Source: Durusdinium trenchii (Eukaryota > Sar > Dinophyceae > Suessiales > Symbiodiniaceae). Taken from it: a DNA stretch of 64,000 bases. Positions 56,558 through 64,000 of the stretch are shown here, in pieces. The position numbers and the translations under genes are program-made. Position 1 is the stretch's first letter, and every line of letters starts with the position of its first letter. The stretch covers positions 680,500-744,499 of the forward strand of contig CAXAMN010023695.1 in the NCBI GenBank assembly GCA_963970005.1. Direction: 5' to 3'. A model generated the notes under the pieces. That model was not told where the DNA came from, ran no database searches, and was given only the letters and a program-made list of their open reading frames with translations.

Positions 56558-57389
56558 ATGTCCGAGAGCATGCACGCAGACGATCAGAGCTTTGCAGATC
56601 TGATGGAAATCTGTGGGGAGCACTTTGGCAAACGGCCATGGATAGACATTATTGGACCGTTTGACCGGCAACATGGACGGCATCGCTCCAACCAATCCTC
56701 TAGCTCCTCGGACTCTACGGGAGACCTGACGATGATGCTGGCACGCTTTTGTTTGAGACAGGAAGATATGCTCAATGCCATGTCCATGGACAGATCGTTC
56801 ATCGTGTTCCTGCAATGTGGGAAGGGCAGTGCCATTAATGTTGCAAGCCGCCAAGGATTGGCACCACAATCGTCAGAATAACGGCGTGACTCAGCCGCTG
56901 AGATAACTTCTGTTCCGCACCCTCATCGAAGAGCTTTCGAAATGGGCACACATGTTGAAGCTCGATGCACCCGACGACGTGTTGGTGAAAGGATTGAGGC
57001 CGAGACAAATTTTGACGTAGTCCAATCATTGGAACTTTTTGGGTTGGGATCACAATGCCAAGTGTCTCAAACGCATGAAACTAGATCCACTGAGTTCCAC
57101 TCAATTGGACGAGATGCTGATGCGCATTCTACAGCTGACCTTGAAGCCCGAAATAAAGTTTGCGGCTATGAAGCCCCTCCCCAGGAACTCGGTGCCGGAC
57201 GACCACTAGGTTTCAATGCCTTGGATATTGGATCGTTCGATGAGAGGTCCCCAAAGCACGGACCTATATCAGCTGCTCACCCAACTGAGCGGCAATGGAT
57301 TGACACAGCTGATTGCCATGCGACATCGACCAACAGGTCTACAGAGGAGCCCGCTGGCCAATGCGATAGCACAGCGATTGAAGAAATGA
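56558..57389 (+). pseudogene. Retroelement polyprotein middle domain, opposite orientation
   Basis: Frame 56558-56881 includes LTMMLARFCLRQEDMLNAMS and DRSFIVFLQCGKGS. After a frame change, 56910-57389 reads LFRTLIEELSKWAHMLKLDA, then WNFLGWDHNAKCLKRMKLD, LTQLSGNGLTQLIAMRHRP and LQRSPLANAIAQ. That frame is interrupted by in-frame TAG at 57018-57020 and 57207-57209. The order of blocks matches the region that, as I recall, follows the USP-like domain in dinoflagellate polyproteins. Here it is on the + strand, while the flanking USP-like and C2H2 parts are on the - strand, indicating rearrangement or nested copies. The function of the domain is unknown. Confidence 0.5.
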
Positions 57390-57435
57390 TTAGCCACCTT
57401 GCTGGGCAGATTTGGCAGAATCCAAGCAACTTTGA

Positions 57436-58117
57436 TCAAGCTGCACTTGCAAATTCAACACTGAAAGTGACCTTGCAGTAGGCGCACGTCAAACGTCCTG
57501 GAGTGACGTCACGGCTGGGAATGAATTCAAATTCATCAGGCCGTTCAAATTGGTGAACCGTTCTCAGGTGAGCAACAACTGCTTTTCTCCCAACCATAAC
57601 AAGGCACAATGGACACTTAAAGACAATCATCGGTTCAGGTAGGTCCTGTGCTTGGCATACGAAATACCTGGGCAAGCGAACAGGTCATGGAACTTTTAGA
57701 CGGTCGGCCTCGGATGGTTGTTGATGAGCTGGACGTGTTCACCTGTGGCGAGCCGGACAAATCGGTGGAAGGACTGACCGAGTGGGCTTGGGTCATATGT
57801 TGCATCAAGCCCTGAGCACTGAGGAAACTCATATGACACTTGTCACATATGTGCAAACAGTTCGGGCTGGTCTGAGGGTCAGTCCGTGAGGTGGCAGCTG
57901 TCTCAGCATTATATGGCTGTGGTGGTTTCGATCTGGTCTCAAGGGCAGGATGGTGAACCCCCATGTTTTCAGCATCGAATGCAGCAATCCATAATCTCTT
58001 AAGCACTGCCATCACCGGAAAATTCGGTGGGTGCATGGTGTGACCTGCCAAGCTTGTGAGCTGATACAATACCCCGCATGTGGGAGATTGAAGCTTCTGA
58101 GTCGAAATTCGGCACAA
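57436..58117 (-). pseudogene. C2H2 zinc-finger region of a retroelement polyprotein
   Basis: The - strand frame 58117-57635 contains CDKCHMSFLSAQGLMQHMTQ followed by AH (C-x2-C-x12-H-x4-H). After a frameshift, frame 57675-57436 contains CPLCLVMVGRKAVVAHLRTV followed by H, and then a partial finger CAYCKVTFS. Fingers of this form, with Ser/Thr-rich spacers, are common upstream of or within dinoflagellate LINE proteins and would bind nucleic acid. The coding sequence begins at the border of the AT-rich tract (about 58255), so its upstream part may be cut off there. Confidence 0.55.
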
Positions 58118-58254
58118 TGAACAGGTTCCCTTACCAGAACCAAGGTTGGCAGCCCAACATACACGGTCTTTGAACGTCTAGGTAAATTGAAGCAAATCAC
58201 TATATTGTTCATTATAGTGGCGTACAATGGCTCTCGGACCAATCTGCTAATGCC

Positions 58255-58960
58255 AGAATAATATATATAATAATTCATATATCACTCTAAAAAATATATA
58301 AACTAATATTATTCCCCATATCATAATATATATTTATATATTTATTATGTATTTATATCTTTTATTTAAAAAACAAATATATTTTACGCAAATACAATTT
58401 GCAAATTAAATATTCAAATTCATGCAATAAAAATATCTTTAGAATAAATATATATATTTTCCGTAAATTTTAAATATCGTTCGAATATAATTTTTATAGA
58501 ATATAATATTACATTTATATATTCCTTAGAATTTACGAAAACGTAAATCTAAACGAAAACATTATTTACGAACAAATTAATGACCATATAAATATATCCA
58601 AGAATAGACCACAGACAAATAAATCCAATCAACAAACGAAGAAGGCAAAAAAAAAAAATATGCATTGCCTAAGAAACCGAACGCCCCTATAATCCCCGAA
58701 AATCGCTAGAAAATAATCAAAGAAATATACTTCCAAATAAACTAGGTTTACTTTACATTTTCATGTTAGGAGCTATCCTCCAATAAAATATTACAAGAAA
58801 ATTTGAGGCCAAGGGGGGGCGAAAGTTAGCACTCCAAAATAGGAAAATGGAGGGCAAAACGATTAACAAATATATCTCGAAGCCAAATAGGCTTTGGTAG
58901 CAACGAATCTGCACGGAATAGCAGAAGGTAAAACGCCTTGCACAAGTTAGGCTAGATAAA
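58255..58960. other. AT-rich tract, no gene
   Basis: Abrupt change to A/T-dominated sequence similar in style to 50570-55205, fading to mixed sequence after 58750. No RNA gene or domain-bearing frame was recognised. Confidence 0.6.
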
Positions 58961-59029
58961 CGATTCCAGGTGAAGAGTCCTTTATATGTGGCTCTTTGCC
59001 CGGATCCTCCTGCAAGAGAAAAGAAAAAA

Positions 59030-59495
59030 GAGACGGAAAGACGAGAGACAGAGAAGAGAAAAAAAAGAGAGAGAGAGAGAGAGAAAGAGAGGAGAGAGAG
59101 AAATAAGAGAGAGATAACACAGAGATAAGGGAAAGATAAGAGAGAGATAAGAGAAAAATAAGAGAGAAAGAGATGAGAGAGAGAGAGAGATGAGAGAGAG
59201 AAAAAGAGATGAGAGAGAGAGAGAGATGAGAGAGAGAGATGAGAGAGAGAGAGATGAAAAAGACAGAGATAAGAGAGAGAGAGAGAGATGAGAGAGAATA
59301 AAAGATGAGAGAGAGAGAGATAAGAGAGAAAGAGATGAGAGAGAGAGATAAAAGAGAGAGATGAGAGAGAGAGATGAGAGAGAGAGATGAAAGAGAGAGA
59401 TGAAAGAGAGAGATGAAAGAAAGAGAGAGAGAGACAGTGAGAGTGAGAGAATAAGAGTGAAACAATAACAATGACAATAAGAGTGAGAGTAAAAG
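59030..59495. repeat. Imperfect (GA)n tract, ~440 bp
   Basis: GAGAGAGA interspersed with GATGA, GATAA and GAAAGA, almost purely purine on the + strand. The three overlapping long Ser/Leu/Phe-rich frames on the - strand (58753-59626) are created by this tract. Confidence 0.92.
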
Positions 59496-59764
59496 TGAGA
59501 GAGTGCGGCCGCAAGATACGCAACGCTAACCGCATGCCAAAGAGCGACGACAAGACGGAGTCGAACGGAATCGAACTTGCGAAGAAGGAGGAAGGAGGGA
59601 AGGAAAAAAAAAATAGAGGAAGACAAGGAAGAGGAGAGGAGAGGTGGGGAGATAAAGAGGGGAAGGGGGGCTTCGACCTGAAAAATCAGGGGTTAGGATT
59701 TGCACCCGATCGAAAGAAACCTTGCTATCGCAAGAGTAACTCCAGCTAGCTTCGCTAGCTTTCG

Positions 59765-60350
59765 TGATTACTTCGTCGTAAATTCTATATAATATTTCAT
59801 TATATTATTTTAATATTTAAAATACAAATAATCTAATATATTATTTATTCCTTAATTTCCATTAATAGCATAATAAATATTCGAACCTTCGAACCTTTTC
59901 TTGGAAATCCAAGACAATCCCGCCAAATGCTACCGATTTAAATTGCATACCATTTTATTTCACCTCTCACAAAATGTGTGTATTTCTTCTGCTCATCCTC
60001 CTTGTTTAAAGTATCGACGATTCTTGTTGTATCTGTTTCTTAGCCTTTTCCTTCGTCCTTTCCCCTTATCTCAATTTCCTAAACATGTAAATATCTTTTC
60101 TAATTTCATCTCCTCCGTTGTGCGTCGTCGTTCTCTCAAAATTACCATTCGTCCTCTGCTCCCGCACCTCCTTTAATGAAATTCCGAATCCAACCTTCGT
60201 CGGCATCCCCTAGGAATATTTGTTATATAATCTTGTTGGCATAACAAAAAATCTACTGCACTCTCTTTGGTGCAATCTAGTGCACAACAAAAAACAATAT
60301 CCCCTCATCACCAAACATTTGGTAACCTAAGCAACAATTTGACCAAGTAA
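59765..60350. other. AT-rich tract, no gene
   Basis: Low-GC sequence with no recognisable gene. A small palindromic stretch, AGCTAGCTTCGCTAGCT, lies at its left edge (about 59745-59761). Confidence 0.55.
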
Positions 60351-60462
60351 TATACGCTGCCTCTTACAGTATATCCTTAATCACCTACGATCCGGCACTT
60401 CGACTTGAAGTGCGTTGCCTCAATAAAGACGACTTCGATCCCTTTGAGGAGCCCTCCTTGCG

Positions 60463-60670
60463 ATGGCGTCGGTCATAACCTCTCTGAGCTCTATTCCTCC
60501 TTTCCAAGCATCCCAGCCCCGATCAACAGGAGCTACGCTTCCTTTATCTGTCGAGCGCTCCCGCACCAAATGGCTCGCCTTTGCGTCCTCACTATCCTCA
60601 CTTTTGGAGGCCATCTCCACCAGTTCTCCCACCGGTCGCACGCCGCACGCCCGAACGATCGGTGCTTAGC
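60463..60670 (+). CDS. Short hypothetical open frame
   Basis: A 68-codon frame starting MASVITSLSSIPPFQASQPR, Ser/Pro-rich, in a pocket of normal GC between AT-rich tracts. A longer overlapping frame (60405-60968, 187 aa) and a - strand frame (60598-60891) share the interval, so the coding strand is not certain. The Ser/Thr-rich start could suit a targeting peptide, but there is no domain to support it. Confidence 0.2.
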
Positions 60671-60970
60671 GCCCGAACGATCACGCCACACGGGGCTGCG
60701 ATGCTTTCGTCGATCCCGCGGTGCCGGTGGAGGTGGTGGATACTTCGCTTTCCCTCAGGGCTGGGATCTAGGCCTCCTGAGAAATGCTGACCAACGGATT
60801 CTTTTTGGATATGATAGTCCTGAAGCAGCGGTGAGATTGTCCATTCGTCTTTCTTCTCGTTCTCAACTTTGCAGGCCTTTGCCTTTCTCATTGCCTTACT
60901 CTTCTTCTCAACTCAGTGGCCTCCTCCTCGGCCTCCTTTTTATCAATAAACACTGGAGTTGTTTTTGATT

Positions 60971-63372
60971 AACTAACACTGTTGTAATATTACTATATAG
61001 GGATCAACTTAGATATATCTTATATTATACTTGTAAGATGTTGTGGCATATGATGTTGGTTTATCATAATTATTGTGTAAATAGTGTGACGTATATATAT
61101 ATATTGATAAATGCACTATTGATTGAATCTGTCATAGGTTGATTTAACTGTTCATTTGTACCGTTAATTTCCGAGATCACTGTCGTCATTTATTTCTTCA
61201 AAGGTGGTTTTCACTCCTGCATTTGCAATCGTTTGGCACGTTTCTTGCCGTATGCTCGGTCCCCGAGGTATTTAGCGGGATCTGCTCTAGTTGCTCTAGT
61301 TGGCTCTAGTGTCTGGGTTTGCGCAAGGTCATGCAAAGGTGATCTGTGAGCGCATCTCTCGCCTAAGTATTTATATATTGAATAAACACCTCGAAAACTC
61401 TGTTCGAACCGACCTTTGCACCACCTATATAAATAGCCAGTGCGAGGGAACCTTTCCCCACAGTCATCTACAGTACTTCAACAGCGCAGTTGTTTACAGC
61501 AAGCTCTCCATGACTCACCGCAAAAGTGTCAGCCATATGACAACTTTAGGCACCCCAAACCAGCAGCTTCCAGCCTTGTGATAGAAGCGCCAATTCATAC
61601 AGCACCTGGTGACGCCCAGCGCGGATGGGGCAAAAAAGATCCGTACGTTATCTGTCTGTCCCTAGTGTGCCGTAGCGTTTTTGTCCAACCGATAGTTTGG
61701 GCGCCTATATTTGAAGTTGCGCAACATAACGTGTGCCACGCACACATGCACATCAATGTGATATATCTTGATACGTACATGCATCATCGGTTCACTGGAC
61801 AGCTCAACTGAACAAGAAGCTTCCTGATTCCAAGCGGAGTGCGAAGTAGCAACAATGTCTCCTTGATACCAATCCTGTCTCTCATCATCGACGATCCAAC
61901 ATGTAGCTAAACAATACATAACAATACCAGGCCTCAAAAGGCCATAAGACTTTCAGAGATGCGTATACTCATGTATACTCATAAGAGGACATCCAAGCGG
62001 TCACCGAGAACGTCTTTCGGTGGTCCCTCTCACCTGTTCGATCTTGTTGAGCGTTCCCTTCAAAGGGCCAATCTTCTTCTGGAGGTTTCCAGGCCTCATC
62101 CCGCGCAGCAGAGGTTTCCACGCGAAGTCTTGATACGTCGGGCAGGACTGCGGATCAAGCGGATGAGGGCGGATGGTGACATGTCAAAGCACCTCAACAC
62201 CTGTGGACTCAATTGACACAGAGTTGGCCATGGCTTAGAATCACGTCAACGACACTCTCTCTCTCTCTCACTTTGTGCTCACAACGGTCCCGGTAGACAA
62301 AGGGAATCCCGAAGGGTGAACAACTCTTGCCCAACCAAAACAACTTACTTTGGCAGGTCAGGTTTGAACGAGCCAACTGGGCAGCCGACAAATAAGGCAA
62401 AATGGAGATGCCATCGTAGACTGCCTGGCAAAGCTTCAACCCCAGTGGAGGATTTTCGCATCGATCTCTCAATGCATGAGAAGCAGGCGTGGGCCTACAA
62501 CAGTGTTCTTTGTGTTTCGGTTCTTGCATCGAGCCTCGACACAAGCTAGGCATCCCACAATGACTTCCTGGAACGGGTCGGGGAGGGGGTTTGTGCATGT
62601 GATAACTTGCATTCTCGACTCCACAAGTGTGGCCCAACAACCGGTGGCTCGTTCATTCAATGGACCTGCAGAGTGGACCTTATCATCGTATTTCATGCAC
62701 TTTGTCATGCCCTATCAAGCTTGTTGTCATCTCGCATCATGATTGTTTGTTGGTTCTGCTGACAGGTTTGCTTATTCTGGAAGCGTTTCTTTCAGCTGAG
62801 GTCGGGGTTTCATCATGTTTCATCCGTGTCCATCATGTGCACGGGGCATCCCTGCAAAATGCTGCATTTTGATGGAGTTGGCGCACTGTGATGCCCAAAC
62901 GATGAAGCATTGTAAATATAACAGTCTGTTAACATGACCACGGCAAAAGCAATCAGAATGACAAACAGCAACATAAATACAGTAGGCGAATTGGTGGGCC
63001 TCAGTCAGTGGATCCAAAAATATATTCAATAAGAAAAGGGAAAGCTTGATGCACCCCCTAGCCTCAATCCGCGGAGGTAGACAACACAAACAACACATCC
63101 AACGAGCGGAGTCCTTTCCATCCCGGCCCTGACCTGAGCGACAAAGCCCAATGACACGGGGACATCTGAAGTGATGCCAATGTTGAACCTGGATATACAC
63201 TATAGACCTGAGTGTACCGGAGACTGTGACATCCCCGCAAAGCAGCATATCCTAGCCTCAGTGGTAGTAAAAACCAAATCCTGGTCGTACATCTGGCACC
63301 ATGTGACGAGTGAAATGCCCAGGAAGCTCCCAACTTTTGAAGACTTGGCTCTGACTGAAGCACTTCCGCCAC
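60971..63372. other. No recognisable gene
   Basis: Mixed sequence with short frames on both strands (up to 143 aa), none with a recognisable motif. A CT run lies at 62256-62273. No RNA gene is seen. Confidence 0.45.
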
Positions 63373-63382
63373 NNNNNNNNNN
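63373..63382. other. 10-N assembly gap
   Basis: Ten N bases mark a scaffold join of nominal length. Open frames across it (177 aa on +, 157 aa on -) depend on the arbitrary gap size and should not be trusted. Confidence 0.99.
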
Positions 63383-64000
63383 CCCAGGAGGGGTGTTTTT
63401 GAAGTCGTTCCTGTCCTCAGAGTTACGCTGGACAAGATGGAATCGACATGATGATGCCCCATTTGATCCGGTTGAATATTGTTTGGAGTCTGGAGGGTCT
63501 TCGCAACGTGCTCATTCGTTCTTGCAAAGTTCGACAAACATCTTCAAACTGCAGCTGAGTATCGTATTCTCTCCAGTCGTTCCTGCCTCCGAAGCTTCTT
63601 TTCTCTTCTGGCCTCTCCTGCGAACCCACTGCCAAGCAATCTTTCTCTACCAAGCCTCTCCTGTCCAAAGACTTGTCAGTTCCTCCAGAGGAACCCCTGC
63701 ATGAAGTACTATCCATTCGAAGGGGAGCTCACCCTCAAAAGCTCGAAACTACTACTAAAACACCTCTATCCAATGTCAAAACATGTCAAAACCCTGTTCA
63801 GCAGAAGGTTCTTTCTCTCAAGCTTCTTGAGCACTCAAAAATACCTGCAACATCCTGCAACATGCTGAGTGCGTCAAAAACCATAAAGCTTTCACAGCAA
63901 CTTTGGTTCATACTCACATAAGTCAACCATCCTCGCCATGCTTGTCTTCCTCCCCCAGTCTCCTCGGAGGCTTCGGACCTGGCTTTCCTCCGTGTCCTCC
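63383..64000. other. No recognisable gene to window end
   Basis: Several overlapping + frames, Ser/Leu/Pro-rich (63479-63868 and others), without domains. Nothing can be assigned. Confidence 0.4.

Noticed and set aside
58753-59626. Three overlapping Ser/Leu-rich frames of 176-266 aa
   Set aside because: Antisense translation of the GA-rich tract.

Overview
The window looks like dinoflagellate nuclear DNA, most likely from a Symbiodiniaceae-type genome. Three things support this. Introns whose exon phases join cleanly use GT, GC and GA donors. Two degenerate copies of the dinoflagellate spliced leader (3' end GCCATTTTGGCTCAAG) are embedded at 25995-26010 and 30629-30644. Genes occur as unidirectional tandem copies among abundant repeats. 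All confidently placed host genes are on the + strand.

Layout. 0-4.3 kb is repeat-rich: a 13-bp minisatellite, a 117-bp two-copy repeat, a 52-bp tandem array and dispersed CCGGA-type repeats. 4.3-31.8 kb is a tandem array of TRPM-like cation-channel genes: copy A (5'-truncated, 4.3-5.3), copy B (9.3-14.5), copy C (16.1-19.6) and copy D (21.3-25.7). A and B share one 3' flank, and C and D share another. The D flank is split by a roughly 4.8-kb tyrosine-recombinase retroelement at 25.91-30.73 kb. It has split direct repeats in the order A1, coding region, B1, A2, B2, and decayed gag-like, RT/RNase H-like and recombinase regions. Copy C keeps the empty site.

31.8-35.6 kb has no recognisable gene. 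35.6-40.37 kb carries exons of a glycoside-hydrolase family 16-like (beta-glucanase-type) gene, although the exon with the complete catalytic motif was not found. 43.80-47.11 kb is a well-resolved seven-exon gene made of DUF4116-type repeats. 47-50.6 kb is non-coding, with an interspersed repeat that also sits in the large intron of channel copy B.

50.57-55.2 kb is an abrupt, extremely AT-rich island without genes. It contains a 50-bp-arm hairpin and duplicated modules. 55.2-58.25 kb returns to normal composition and holds remnants of a retroelement polyprotein (USP-like protease and C2H2 fingers on -, a middle domain on +). 58.25-60.35 kb is again AT-rich, with a roughly 440-bp GA-rich tract. 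The last 3.6 kb has no confident gene and includes a 10-N assembly gap at 63373-63382.

The intact host genes are a membrane channel family, a secreted-type glucanase and a repeat protein of unknown function. They show no shared pathway. The dominant themes are local gene duplication and retroelement activity. Everything here was read by eye, so exon borders marked unresolved need transcript data.
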